Shown one piece after another: positions 26,241-34,701 of a stretch of 64,000 bases of DNA. This stretch comes from Fodinibacter sp963730365 (GTDB taxonomy: Bacteria > Actinomycetota > Actinomycetes > Actinomycetales > Dermatophilaceae). The notes below the pieces were generated by a model. That model saw only the letters and a list, made by a program, of their open reading frames with translations, had not been told where the DNA came from and made no database searches. The stretch covers positions 107,716-171,715 of the forward strand of contig CAVSRM010000019.1 in the NCBI GenBank assembly GCA_963730365.1. Reading direction: 5' to 3'. Made by a program: the position numbers and the translations under genes. The number at the start of each line of letters is the position of its first letter. The first letter of the stretch is position 1.

Positions 26241-27228
26241 TCAGCGGATGGCGTCGAGCAGGACCGGTAGGTGCTCCCGGTCGCTGAGCGCGTACTCCGA
26301 CGCGCTGTCGGTCTGACCCGTGGCCGGCTGCCTGTCGACCACGTCGTGCGGCAGGTCGAGATCAGCCGGGAAGCTCGTCATCGTGACGTCAGCGCCGTTG
26401 GAGCGCCAGTCCGCGACGAGGCCCTCGATGTCTCCGTTGTCGACCTGGGTGTCGGCCTCGTTCGTGATGACGACGATCTCCTGTGTCTGCGGGGCCGTCT
26501 CCTGCGCGCTGTGCAGCACCTCGCGGCCCAGGCGCAGCATCTCGTCGGCACCCGCCGGAGCCTCACCGGCGTACGAGTGGTCGAGCGTCGGGTCGGTGTG
26601 CACCTCGAAGTGGGGACGCGGGTGAACAGGTTGGGGAAGGCGTAGTCGACGATGCCGGGCATGCCGTGCAAGGTCATGGCCGGGGCCACGGCCACGGCCA
26701 CGACGCGGTCGACCCCACGGTGCTGCGCCGTCCAGGCCGCGGTTGTCCGGCCCATCGAGAGGCCGAGCACTCGAACCTCCTCCCCCAGCCCGGAGGCGAT
26801 GTCGGCCGACGTGTCGGACGACGCGGGCATCTCCTCCGCGGTGAACTCATCCGCGACGTGCACGTCGCCGATCTCTCGTCCGTCCGGCGTCGCGATGCCG
26901 TGCTCGGGCGCCCGGAGCACGACGACGTTGATGCCTTCCGACTGCAGGGTCTGCGCCATCTCCTGGAACTGGCGCGGGCCGTTCGTGAGGCCGTGCAGCA
27001 GGACCACGGCCGCCTCGGTGCGCTCTCCCGTGCCGCAGAGGGCGCTGCGGCATGGTTCGACGACGTCGAGGGCGGTCTCGTCGGCAGCCCACTCCTCGAA
27101 TCGCTCCTCCGCCTGTGCATGGGTGGTGGCGGGTCGTTGCTCTGCTTCGCGGAGGTCGTCCAGGTCGACCGGCCACGCTGCGACGGCGACGGCGACACCA
27201 CGAGGACCGGGCCGAGGATGCCCACCAC
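26241..27228 (-). pseudogene. Alpha/beta hydrolase gene with one clear and one likely frameshift
   Basis: The protein can be read only by changing frame. The main part gives AAVVLLHGLTNGPRQFQEMA, VLRAPEHGIATPDGRE and the nucleophile elbow LGLSMGRTTAAWTAQ, a serine hydrolase. At the run of four G (26611-26614) the frame breaks: LFTRVP continues as HFEVHTDPTLDHSY only if one G is added. The C-terminal NEADTQVDN and SDREHLPVLLDAI then supply the Asp and His. Near 27196-27200 a second missing base would join the membrane anchor VVGILGPVLVV to VAVAVAAWPVDLDDLRE. Both are single-base losses, from decay or from sequencing error. The second is less certain. Confidence 0.75.
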
Positions 27229-27251
27229 TGCAGGACGGACGTGACGGGGTG

Positions 27252-27269
27252 CCGCCGGCGGGCCGGCGG
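27252..27269 (-). terminator. Hairpin downstream of the ABC transporter permease
   Basis: CCGCCGG - CGGG - CCGGCGG, a perfect 7-bp stem in the gap between the permease stop (27397) and the hydrolase pseudogene. The distance from the stop (about 130 nt) makes the link to the transporter operon tentative. Confidence 0.4.
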
Positions 27270-27396
27270 TTCCCCGTCGGGGGAGGTGGCGGCAGTGGTG
27301 GGTGGAGCCCCCCCAGCCCGCGGGTCATCGTCTGGCATGCGGGTCAGGGCCTGCACGCTTCTCACCCCGCGCCAGCGTCGGCGCGGCGTGAGGACC

Positions 27397-28242
27397 TCAG
27401 CTCGACGTACGGCGCACGAATGCTCGGATGGCCAGGGGGGCGAGGACAGCGGACAACCCCACCGACCACAGCACAGTCGCGATGATCGGATACTGCAGGG
27501 GGAGCGCAGCATCGGGTGGCAGCGGGATGCCGTCGTTGCCCCACAGCTCCCGCAACGCCTGCACGAGTGCGCTGATGGGGTTCCACTCCGCGAGCACGCG
27601 CAGCCAGTCGGGCATCCCCTCGGGGCGAGCGAACGCGTTGCTGAGGAACGTGATCGGGAAGATCGTGCTGAACATGACGCCCTGCACGGCCTCGACGGAG
27701 GTGAGGGAGCTGCCGGCGAGGATGCCGATCCAGATCATCATGAAACCGAACAGGATGAGCAGGGCATAGCCGAGAAGCCCCCGGGCGAGGCCGTCGTTGA
27801 TGCTCCACCCCACGAAGAGGCCGGTGATCGACATGACGACGATGCCGATCATCGAGTGGATGAGGCTCGACAGGCTGCGCGCCGTGACGACCGCGCCGCG
27901 CCCGATGGGCAACGAGCGGAACCGGTCGACGATGCCCTTGCCGATGTCGGTGGCGAGCCCTATGGCCACGACGAACGAGCTGAAGGCCATGGTCTGCGCC
28001 ATGATCCCCGGGAGCAGCCACTCCTTGTAGTCGACTCCGGGGATGTTGATGGAGCCCCCGAAGACGAAGGCGAACAGCAGCACGAACATGACCGGCTGGA
28101 TCGTGACGTCGGTGAGCATCTCGGGTTGGCGCTTGATGTGGGTGAGGTTGCGGCGCACGAGCGCTCCGAGCTGGCGGGTGGGGCTGGCACCGCGCGCGTC
28201 GGGATGGGTGGCCCGGAAGTGGGTCGGCGTGGCTGCGCTCAT
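27397..28242 (-). CDS. ABC-2 type transporter permease (DrrB-like)
   Basis: 281 residues with six likely membrane spans after a cytoplasmic start: IQPVMFVLLFAFVFGGSI, GIMAQTMAFSSFVVAIGLA, SMIGIVVMSITGLFVGW, LLGYALLILFGFMMIWIGIL, FSTIFPITFLSNAF and TVLWSVGLSAVLAPLAIRAF. The NPISALVQALRELW segment is typical of daunorubicin-resistance-type exporters. It pairs with the ATPase coded immediately upstream (ATGA overlap 28241-28244). The substrate is unknown; drug or lipid export is the family default. Confidence 0.9.
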   Translation of the reverse strand: MSAATPTHFRATHPDARGASPTRQLGALVRRNLTHIKRQPEMLTDVTIQPVMFVLLFAFVFGGSINIPGVDYKEWLLPGIMAQTMAFSSFVVAIGLATDIGKGIVDRFRSLPIGRGAVVTARSLSSLIHSMIGIVVMSITGLFVGWSINDGLARGLLGYALLILFGFMMIWIGILAGSSLTSVEAVQGVMFSTIFPITFLSNAFARPEGMPDWLRVLAEWNPISALVQALRELWGNDGIPLPPDAALPLQYPIIATVLWSVGLSAVLAPLAIRAFVRRTSS

Positions 28243-29237
28243 CAGACCATCTCCGTCGTGGTGGGCTCGGCGCCCTCGTGCGGCACGGGGTCGGCCGCCG
28301 GCTCGGCCCGGTGGCCGGTGAGGGCGAGGAAGACGTCGTCGAGGCTCGGCCGCTGGAGCCCGATGTCGTCGACCTCGATGTCGGCGGCCTCGAGGCGCGC
28401 GGCGATGCGGGTCAGGGCCGCCACACCCTCGGCCGGCGCCGAGATGTGGCGCGCGTCGTGGTCGACGTGCACCTCGCGCACCTCCTCGCGGACGATGTCG
28501 GCCGCGGCCCCGACCTCGGCGGCACGGCTCACCGTGACCACGAGACTCGCCTGACCCGACTGGTCCTTGAGCTCCAGTGGCGTGCCCTCGGCGATGATCC
28601 GTCCGTGGTCGACGACGACGATGCGGTCGGCGAGCTGGTCGGCCTCGTCGAGGTACTGGGTGGTGAGGAACAGCGTCGTGCCATCGCGCACGAGGTCACG
28701 GAGCACGCCCCACAGCTCCACCCGGCTGCGCGGATCGAGGCCCGTGGTCGGCTCGTCGAGGAAGAGCACCGGCGGCGTGGCGACGAGGCTGGCCGCGAGG
28801 TCGAGGCGGCGCCGCATGCCGCCGGAGTAGTCGCGCACGACCCGGTCGCCCGCGTCGGTGAGGGAGAATCGCTCCAGCAGCTCGTCGCACGTCCTCCTCA
28901 CGAGCGACCGGCCGAGGCCGTAGAGGTCGCCGACGAGGCGGAGGTTCTCGCGCCCCGTGAGCAGCTCGTCGACGGTGGCCGACTGGGCTGTCAGGCCCAT
29001 GCTGTGCCGCACGGCATCCGCCTCGGTGACGACGTCGTGGCCCGCCACCCGGGCCGACCCGCTCGTGGGTCGGGTCAGCGTCGTGAGCATGCGCACGGTC
29101 GTCGTCTTCCCGGCGCCGTTGGGTCCGAGCATCGAGAAGACGGTCCCCGGGGGCACCTCGAGACTGACGCCGTCGACGGCGGTGAAGTCGCCGAAGCGCT
29201 TGCCGAGGTCGACGGCCTCGATGGCCGGGGCGCTCAT
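28242..29237 (-). CDS. ABC transporter ATP-binding protein (DrrA-like)
   Basis: 331 residues. Walker A is LGPNGAGKTTTVRML, the signature is DYSGGMRRRLDLAASL, and Walker B is PPVLFLDEPTTGLDP. The long C-terminal regulatory part ends HRAEPAADPVPHEGAEPTTTEMV. The layout fits the DrrA subfamily (DrugRA_act), which has this type of C-terminal domain. It drives the permease coded next. Its ATG overlaps the stop of the downstream-named VOC gene, which is upstream on this strand, so VOC-ATPase-permease form one unit. Confidence 0.92.
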   Translation of the reverse strand: MSAPAIEAVDLGKRFGDFTAVDGVSLEVPPGTVFSMLGPNGAGKTTTVRMLTTLTRPTSGSARVAGHDVVTEADAVRHSMGLTAQSATVDELLTGRENLRLVGDLYGLGRSLVRRTCDELLERFSLTDAGDRVVRDYSGGMRRRLDLAASLVATPPVLFLDEPTTGLDPRSRVELWGVLRDLVRDGTTLFLTTQYLDEADQLADRIVVVDHGRIIAEGTPLELKDQSGQASLVVTVSRAAEVGAAADIVREEVREVHVDHDARHISAPAEGVAALTRIAARLEAADIEVDDIGLQRPSLDDVFLALTGHRAEPAADPVPHEGAEPTTTEMV

Positions 29238-29644
29238 CGCACGAGGCAGAACGGGTGCCCGGCCGGGTCGAGGTAGACGACGAAGCTCCCCGACTCCGAG
29301 GGCTGGTGGTCGTGGCGCCTGGCCCCGGCCGCGAGCACCTGGCGCTCGCCGTCGACGAGGTCGGCGACCTGGAGGTCCAGGTGGGCCTGCTGGGGATGCG
29401 ACCCCACCGGCCACGTCGGTGGGACGAACTGCTCGATCCGCTGGAAGGCCAGTCCCGGCCCGCGGTCGTGCTCGGTGGCTGCGCTGCCCGGGCGCCTCAG
29501 GGTGACCCAGTCGTCGTCGGAGCCGTCCTCGACCGCCCAGCCGAGGACGCTGGCGTAGAACGCGCCGAGGGCGCGTGCGTCGGGACAGTCGAGCACGACC
29601 AGGTCGAGGAACGGTCGCGGGGATGCGGATGCGTCATCAGACAT
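29234..29644 (-). CDS. VOC family (glyoxalase/bleomycin-resistance fold) protein
   Basis: 136 residues. It begins PFLDLVVLDCPDARALGAFYASVLGW, then DDWVTLRRPG, HLDLQVADL (metal-type His) and ends SFVVYLDPAGHPFCLVR, all typical of the vicinal-oxygen-chelate fold. The function ranges from dioxygenases to antibiotic-binding proteins; next to a DrrAB-like exporter a drug-binding role is an attractive inference, no more. The ATG has no ribosome binding site; TAGCGT lies 7 nt upstream (29652-29657), so the mRNA may be leaderless. It is the first gene of the exporter operon. Confidence 0.85.
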   Translation of the reverse strand: MSDDASASPRPFLDLVVLDCPDARALGAFYASVLGWAVEDGSDDDWVTLRRPGSAATEHDRGPGLAFQRIEQFVPPTWPVGSHPQQAHLDLQVADLVDGERQVLAAGARRHDHQPSESGSFVVYLDPAGHPFCLVR

Positions 29645-29709
29645 GAGGAGGACGCTACGAGACGACACCGACAGCCGTCTCCCCCATTTTCTGAGACGCC
29701 GGGTCGGGC

Positions 29710-30765
29710 TCAGCCGACGACGTGACCGCGCAGCATCCGGCCGACCTCCGCCACCTCGTCCACCGTGTTGTTGACGTGGAAGGACAGACGCAGTCGTCCG
29801 GCGCGCTCGGCCGCCACGACTCCTCGTCCGGCGAAGAGAGAATGAACGGACCGGTCGGCGGTCAGCGAACGGATGGCGCTCCCCGCGGCGCCGAGGCCCG
29901 CAGCCCGCGCGAAGACGGCCTCGAGACCGAGCGCGTGCTCCTGCAGTGCCTGCACCCCGACCTCCTCGAGGAAGGAGAGCGACGCCTCGGTGCCCACCCA
30001 CGCCTGCCACCCCGGCGAGACGTCGAACCTGCGTGCGCCGGAGGCCAACCGCAGCGGGAGGCCGTAGATCGAGCTCCACCGGTCCTCCCCCGCGTACCAG
30101 CCCGCGCTGGAGGGCACGAGCGAGTCGAGCCGATCCTCACGCACGGTGAGGAACGCGGTGCCGCGCGGCGAGAGCAGCCACTTGTAGGCCCCGCACACGG
30201 TGTAGGCGAAGCGACCGGCGTCGACCGCCAGCCATCCCACCGCCTGCGTGAGGTCGACGAGGACGTCGACCCCGTGCTCGTCGGCGGCTCGGGCGATGGA
30301 CTCGAGCGGGGCGACGGTGCCGTCGGAGGACTGCACCGCGGAGAGGGCGACCAGGCCGGTGCGACCGTCGACGTGCTCGGCGATCTCGCCGAGGGGGACC
30401 TCCACGACCCGCACACCACGGTGGCCCTGCGCCGCGAAGGGGAACGTGACGCTGGTGAACTCCCCCACCGGCACGAGAACGGTCGACCCGTCGGGTACGG
30501 CGGTCGCGACGACGGACACCAGCGGTGACACCTGGTGGCCGACCGCGACCGCGTCCGCCGACACCCCGACGAGCCGCCCGTAGGTGGCGCGTGCCCGGTC
30601 GATGACGTGGTCGTAGTCGGGGGCGTGCGCGGTCCCGCGCCGCCACTGGTCGAGGGCGCCCTGCACGGCCGCGATCGTGGCCCGGGGCGGTAGGCCCATC
30701 GTCGCCGAGTTGAGGTAGATCCCGTCGGGCTCGAACTCGCCGGCCCACGGCCACGTCTGGCTCAC
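29710..30765 (-). CDS. Class V aminotransferase family PLP enzyme
   Basis: 351 residues. It starts VSQTWPWAGEFEPDGIYLNSATMGLPPRAT, as in cysteine desulfurase/kynureninase relatives, and the PLP-binding Lys195 is in CGAYKWLLSPRGTAFL. VDVLVDLTQAVGWLAVD carries the Asp that holds the pyridine nitrogen. No cysteine loop typical of IscS/NifS is visible, so I call it an aminotransferase-like enzyme of unknown substrate. The GTG start lies 17 nt after the stop of the mutL-like gene, so it is the third gene of metB-mutL-this operon. Confidence 0.82.
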   Translation of the reverse strand: MSQTWPWAGEFEPDGIYLNSATMGLPPRATIAAVQGALDQWRRGTAHAPDYDHVIDRARATYGRLVGVSADAVAVGHQVSPLVSVVATAVPDGSTVLVPVGEFTSVTFPFAAQGHRGVRVVEVPLGEIAEHVDGRTGLVALSAVQSSDGTVAPLESIARAADEHGVDVLVDLTQAVGWLAVDAGRFAYTVCGAYKWLLSPRGTAFLTVREDRLDSLVPSSAGWYAGEDRWSSIYGLPLRLASGARRFDVSPGWQAWVGTEASLSFLEEVGVQALQEHALGLEAVFARAAGLGAAGSAIRSLTADRSVHSLFAGRGVVAAERAGRLRLSFHVNNTVDEVAEVGRMLRGHVVG

Positions 30766-30782
30766 GGCCCCAGCGTAGGACG

Positions 30783-32120
30783 TCACTCGCCCTCGGCGAG
30801 ACGGGCGGCGAGCGCCCGGGCAGCGCCGGGACGCCGGTCGGCGAGGAGCCCCACGGCGAACAGGAGATATGCCGTGTCGACGGCTGCCCGCGCGGCTCGA
30901 GGCACGCGCCAACCGCCGCCGTGGTCGCTGACCACGGCATCGAGCACGCGCGGTGCGAGGCCGTCGGGGGCGTGCCTCAGAACCCCTCCGGACCCCAGCA
31001 CGAGGGCCACGTCGACGAGGGGTCGAGGACGCTCGGAGGGGTGCGGGGGCCTCCCGTGACGTCGAACGGCGACCATGGTGGCCGCCGTGGCCAGGGCCTC
31101 CTCCGCCTGCCACTCCGGCTGCGTGTCTGGAAGGTGGCTGATGTCTGATGCCACGCGGGCGGCATACCGAACGACGTTCGTCGACAGAGTGATCCCCTCA
31201 CGGAAGGCAGCCTCGACGATGCCCTCGGCATTCCATCGCATGCCGAGGTCGGCCTCCACGGTGCGCGCGTGCCAGAGGGTGCCGACGACCTCGCGGTGGA
31301 TGGCCGCGTCCTCACCCTGTGGCGTGATGACCGAGTAGACGTCGGTCGTCGCCCCACCGACGTCGACGACGAGCACGTCACCGCCCACCACCTCGGCGAC
31401 GACCTCGACGCCGCGCAGCACCGCGTCGGGGGTGGCGGCCCGCACCATCCGGGCGAACTCCTGCCCGCGCGAGAGGCCCTTCCCGCCGATGACGTGCGTG
31501 AGGAACGCCTCCCGGATCGCCTCCCGGGCAGGCTCGGGAGCGACCACGCCGATGCGTGGCAGCACGTTGTCGGTGACGACGTGGCGCCGGCCCGTGGCGG
31601 CGAGGATGCCGGCGACCTCGTCCGCGGAGTCGGCATTTCCCGCCACGACGACCGCCGCGCTCAGGCGGGCGGCCGCGATCCGGTGTGCGTTGTGCAGGAG
31701 CACGTCGGAGTTCCCGCCGTCCGTGCCGCCCACGAGGAGCACCAGGTCCGGTGCGCTCGCCCGGAGGGCATGCACGTCGACGCCGGTCAGGGGCCCACAC
31801 GCGACGTGCACGACCCTGGCACCGGCCGAGAGGCCCACCCGGTGGCCGGCCTCGGCGGTCACGGCACGCTCGTAGCCGACCACGGCCAGGCGAAGCCCTC
31901 CTCCAGCGCTGGAGCACACGAGCACCTCCTCGGGCTCACCGTGCTCGGCCAGGCCCTCACGCACGGCCTCGATGCCGTGCATCACGTCCGTCGAGACCGT
32001 GGTGGGCCGGCTCGCCGTCCCGAGAACCGCGCCGGTCGTGACGTCGAGCGCCACGGCCTTGGTGAAGGTGGAGCCGACGTCGACGCACAGCACGGTCGCC
32101 GGAGTGCTCGTGCCGGACAC
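30783..32120 (-). CDS. MutL/GlmL-like ATPase (glutamate mutase reactivation family)
   Basis: 445 residues. The ASKHA ATPase phosphate loops are VLCVDVGSTFTKAVALD and DVLVVDVGGATTDVYSVIT. LVLLVGGTDGGNSDVLLHNA and VVTDNVLPRIG are typical of the MutL/GlmL family. These proteins sit with B12-dependent glutamate or ornithine/lysine aminomutases and are thought to reactivate or assist them. No mutase subunit is in this window, so it is an orphan here. The GTG start is 3 nt after the metB stop; an aminotransferase-like gene follows 17 nt on. Confidence 0.85.
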   Translation of the reverse strand: MSGTSTPATVLCVDVGSTFTKAVALDVTTGAVLGTASRPTTVSTDVMHGIEAVREGLAEHGEPEEVLVCSSAGGGLRLAVVGYERAVTAEAGHRVGLSAGARVVHVACGPLTGVDVHALRASAPDLVLLVGGTDGGNSDVLLHNAHRIAAARLSAAVVVAGNADSADEVAGILAATGRRHVVTDNVLPRIGVVAPEPAREAIREAFLTHVIGGKGLSRGQEFARMVRAATPDAVLRGVEVVAEVVGGDVLVVDVGGATTDVYSVITPQGEDAAIHREVVGTLWHARTVEADLGMRWNAEGIVEAAFREGITLSTNVVRYAARVASDISHLPDTQPEWQAEEALATAATMVAVRRHGRPPHPSERPRPLVDVALVLGSGGVLRHAPDGLAPRVLDAVVSDHGGGWRVPRAARAAVDTAYLLFAVGLLADRRPGAARALAARLAEGE

Positions 32121-32123
32121 GGG

Positions 32124-33302
32124 TCAGGTCAGCCGGTCGAGCGCCTGGCCGAGGTCGGCGACGAGGTCCTCGACGTCCTCGATCCCGACCGACAACCGGA
32201 TGAGGTCCGCGGGCACCTCGAGCTCGGTGCCGGCGACGGCGGCGTGGGTCATCCGGCCCGGGTGCTCGATGAGCGACTCCACGCCACCGAGGGACTCCCC
32301 GAGCGTCCACAGCTGGGTCTCGGCGCACACCTTCGTCGCGACGTCCTCGCCACCGCGCACCCGGAAGGCGACCATGCCCCCGAAACGCCTCATCTGCCGC
32401 GCTGCGACCTCGTGGTTCGGATGGTCCGAGAGGCCCGGGTAGTGCACGGCGCTGACCCCCGGGTGGGCCAGGAGGAAGTCGACGACGGCCTCGGCGTTGT
32501 CGCAGTGCCGCTCCATCCGCACGGCAAGGGTCTTCAGGCCACGCAGCACGAGCCAGGCGTCGAAGGGGCCCGCGACGGCACCCATCGAGTTCTGGTGCAC
32601 GGCGATCCGCTCGGAGACGCTGTCGCCGTCGCGGGTCCTCGCCCCGGCGGCGACCACGACGGCGCCGCCGACGACGTCGCTGTGCCCGCCGGCATACTTC
32701 GTCGTGCTGTGCACCACCACGTCGGCACCGAGCGCGATCGGGTTCTGCAGGTACGGGGAGGCGAAGGTGTTGTCGACGACGAGGAGCGCGCCCGCGCCGT
32801 GGACGATCTCGGCGATCGCCTCGATGTCGGCGATCCCGAGCAGCGGGTTCGTCGGGGTCTCGACCCAGACCATCCGCGTCTCCGGCCGCATCGCGGCGCG
32901 CACCGACTGGGGATCCGCGACCCTGGCGATCGAGTGCCCCACCCCCCAGGTGCGGACCACGGTGTTGAACAGCCGATAGGTGCCCCCGTACGCATCGGAG
33001 GGAACCACGACGTGGTCGCCGGGCGCGAGGAGTGCGCGCAGCACGGTGTCCTCACCCGCGAGACCGCTCGCGAAGGCGAACCCGCGCTCCCCTCCCTCGA
33101 GGGCGGCGATGCACTCCTCCAGCGCCGTGCGGGTCGGGTTGGCGGAGCGGGAGTACTCATAGCCACCCCGCAGCCCTCCGACACCGTCCTGCTTGTAGGT
33201 GCTCACCTGGTGGATGGGCGGCACGACGGCCCCGGTCGTCGGGTCGGGCTCCTGCCCGGCATGGATGGCGCGCGAGGAGAAGCCGAGGTCGTGGTGGGTC
33301 AT
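32124..33302 (-). CDS. metB: Cystathionine gamma-synthase / lyase family enzyme
   Basis: 392 residues of the Cys/Met-metabolism PLP family. The PLP Lys202 is in VVVHSTTKYAGGHSDVVGG. ISTYKQ-type start (HQVSTYKQDGVG), EYSRSANPTRTALEECIAALEGG and SLGGVESLIEHPGRMTH are typical. MetB makes cystathionine from O-acyl-homoserine and cysteine; close relatives run gamma-elimination in reverse transsulfuration, and sequence by eye does not separate them. With cbs at 37.3 kb the lyase direction is plausible. Its -10 box TACCCT (33310-33315) is 7 nt before ATG, so the message looks leaderless. Confidence 0.92.
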   Translation of the reverse strand: MTHHDLGFSSRAIHAGQEPDPTTGAVVPPIHQVSTYKQDGVGGLRGGYEYSRSANPTRTALEECIAALEGGERGFAFASGLAGEDTVLRALLAPGDHVVVPSDAYGGTYRLFNTVVRTWGVGHSIARVADPQSVRAAMRPETRMVWVETPTNPLLGIADIEAIAEIVHGAGALLVVDNTFASPYLQNPIALGADVVVHSTTKYAGGHSDVVGGAVVVAAGARTRDGDSVSERIAVHQNSMGAVAGPFDAWLVLRGLKTLAVRMERHCDNAEAVVDFLLAHPGVSAVHYPGLSDHPNHEVAARQMRRFGGMVAFRVRGGEDVATKVCAETQLWTLGESLGGVESLIEHPGRMTHAAVAGTELEVPADLIRLSVGIEDVEDLVADLGQALDRLT

Positions 33303-33309
33303 GGGGACG

Positions 33310-33315
33310 AGGGTA
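33310..33315 (-). promoter_or_regulatory. metB -10 box, leaderless start
   Basis: TACCCT on the minus strand, followed by 7 nt and the metB ATG. No ribosome binding site is present between them. Confidence 0.5.
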
Positions 33316-33362
33316 TGCCGTGGCGCGTGCGCCGCTCACCCGGACGCGAGCACCGAGACCCC

Positions 33363-33390
33363 AGCACGAACCTCTGCTAGCAGAGGTTGG
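33363..33390. repeat. Palindromic repeat, copy 1
   Basis: A 28-bp unit that contains the perfect 20-bp palindrome AACCTCTGCT/AGCAGAGGTT (33369-33388). It is identical to copy 2, exactly 60 bp away. It lies in the divergent gap between metB and msrA. Confidence 0.9.
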
Positions 33391-33422
33391 GTCTCGAGCG
33401 CCATGCAGGAACCCGTGGTTCG

Positions 33423-33450
33423 AGCACGAACCTCTGCTAGCAGAGGTTGG
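33423..33450. repeat. Palindromic repeat, copy 2
   Basis: The second identical 28-bp unit, with its palindrome at 33429-33448. The 32 bp between the copies show only a weak dyad. The unit could be an operator, a hairpin-forming REP-like element, or both. Confidence 0.9.
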
Positions 33451-33492
33451 TGGGCGGGGATGATGCGGTGGGCCTCGCGCGTTGACCCCACC

Positions 33493-34188
33493 ATGCTGTT
33501 CGGATCCCGCACCAAGACGACCATGCCCACCGCCGAGGACGCGATGACGGGCCGTGACCACCGCCTGTTCCCCGTCCCGAGCACGCACGAGGTGCTCGGG
33601 ACACCGCTGGAGGGGCCCTGGCCCGACGGCACCGAGGTGCTCTACGTCGCGATGGGGTGCTTCTGGGGGGTCGAGCGCATCTTCTGGAGGATCCCCGGCG
33701 TCGTGACGACCGCAGCCGGATACATGGGCGGGTTCACGAAGAACCCGACGTACGACGAGACGTGCACCGGCCGCACCGGCCACGCCGAGGCCGTTCTCGT
33801 CGCCTACGACCCCTCGGCCACCTCCCCCGAGCTGCTGCTCAAGGCGTTCTGGGAGAACCACGACCCCACGCAGGGCAACCGGCAGGGCAACGACATCGGC
33901 ACGGCGTACCGGTCCGCGATCTTCTGGACCACCCCCGGTCAGGAGGAGGCGGCGAGGACCACCCGCGAGGCCTTCCAGGGCGTGCTCTCCGCGGCCGGGC
34001 GCGGCGAGATCACGACGACCCTCGCATCAGCCGAGGATGCCGGCCCGTTCTGGTACGCCGAGGACTACCACCAGCAGTACCTCCACAAGAACCCGAACGG
34101 CTACTGCAACCACGGCCCCAACGGGCTCACCTGCCCGGTCGGGGTCGCCAACCTGCCCGCGCAGACCGACGTGCTTCCTCCCGCCTGA
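33493..34188 (+). CDS. msrA: Peptide-methionine (S)-S-oxide reductase MsrA
   Basis: 231 residues. The catalytic Cys56 is in YVAMGCFWGVERIFWRIPGV. GYMGGFTKNPTYDETCTGRTGHAEAVLV, FWENHDPTQGNRQGNDIGTAYRSAIF and AEDYHQQYLHKNP are typical, and C-terminal cysteines (GYCNHGPNGLTCPVG) act as resolving residues in related enzymes. It repairs the S-epimer of oxidised methionine. ATG 33493 is used; no ribosome binding site is clear, and the upstream frame runs through the palindromic repeats and is not protein. It diverges from metB, linking methionine repair and synthesis. Confidence 0.93.
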   Translation: MLFGSRTKTTMPTAEDAMTGRDHRLFPVPSTHEVLGTPLEGPWPDGTEVLYVAMGCFWGVERIFWRIPGVVTTAAGYMGGFTKNPTYDETCTGRTGHAEAVLVAYDPSATSPELLLKAFWENHDPTQGNRQGNDIGTAYRSAIFWTTPGQEEAARTTREAFQGVLSAAGRGEITTTLASAEDAGPFWYAEDYHQQYLHKNPNGYCNHGPNGLTCPVGVANLPAQTDVLPPA

Positions 34189-34221
34189 GCGAGCGACCCC
34201 GACTGTCGCACGTGCCGGGCC

Positions 34222-34590
34222 TCACCCCTCGAGCACGACCCTGGCCAGCCACGAGAAGAGGTTGACCAGGAGGAGGGCCACCCACAGGGCGAGCAGGATC
34301 GTCGCCGGGGTTCTTCCGGACGGGTCACCCTCGGCGACGGCCCGACGGGACCACCACCGAGCAAGCAGCGTCGGGACTCCGAGGAACAGCGCCCCCGTCG
34401 CCACCGCGGCCGCCCCGACCCACCAGGGAGGAAGCCCTTCGCCGGTGTAGCCCATCAACGCGGTGAGCCCCTCGCCTGCGACGAGGGCGAGGACGACGGC
34501 AACGGGTGACAGGGCGAGGCACCACCAGGCCCGTCTGGAGTCCTTCGAGCGGGCAGCGGAGGAGGACGCAGGGTGAAGGTCGCCGGTCAT
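34222..34590 (-). CDS. Small membrane protein of unknown family
   Basis: 122 residues with three predicted spans: WWCLALSPVAVVLALVAGEGL, WWVGAAAVATGALFLGVPTLL and TPATILLALWVALLLVNLFSW, after a short Ser/Ala-rich cytoplasmic start. I do not recognise a named family. ATG 34590 has GGGAGG six nt upstream, a strong site that fixes the start within a longer open frame. It stands alone between msrA (convergent) and the fadH gene. Confidence 0.75.
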   Translation of the reverse strand: MTGDLHPASSSAARSKDSRRAWWCLALSPVAVVLALVAGEGLTALMGYTGEGLPPWWVGAAAVATGALFLGVPTLLARWWSRRAVAEGDPSGRTPATILLALWVALLLVNLFSWLARVVLEG

Positions 34591-34701
34591 CACACACCTC
34601 CCACCACGTGGGACCGCGTGGCCCGTGCCACGTCCCCAATTCTCCTCCGACGCGCAGGGGCTGACCGGGGAGTGTGACCGACGCGGCGAGCCCAACGGAG
34701 C

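Noticed and set aside
33363..33450. Possible minimal CRISPR array
   Set aside because: Only two repeats, each a perfect palindrome, with one 32-bp spacer and no cas genes. A palindromic operator or REP-like element fits better.
33157..33861. Hypothetical protein spanning the palindromic repeats (minus strand)
   Set aside because: The frame reads through the repeats and antisense to msrA. Its repeated peptide (PTSASRGS) is only the translation of the palindromes.
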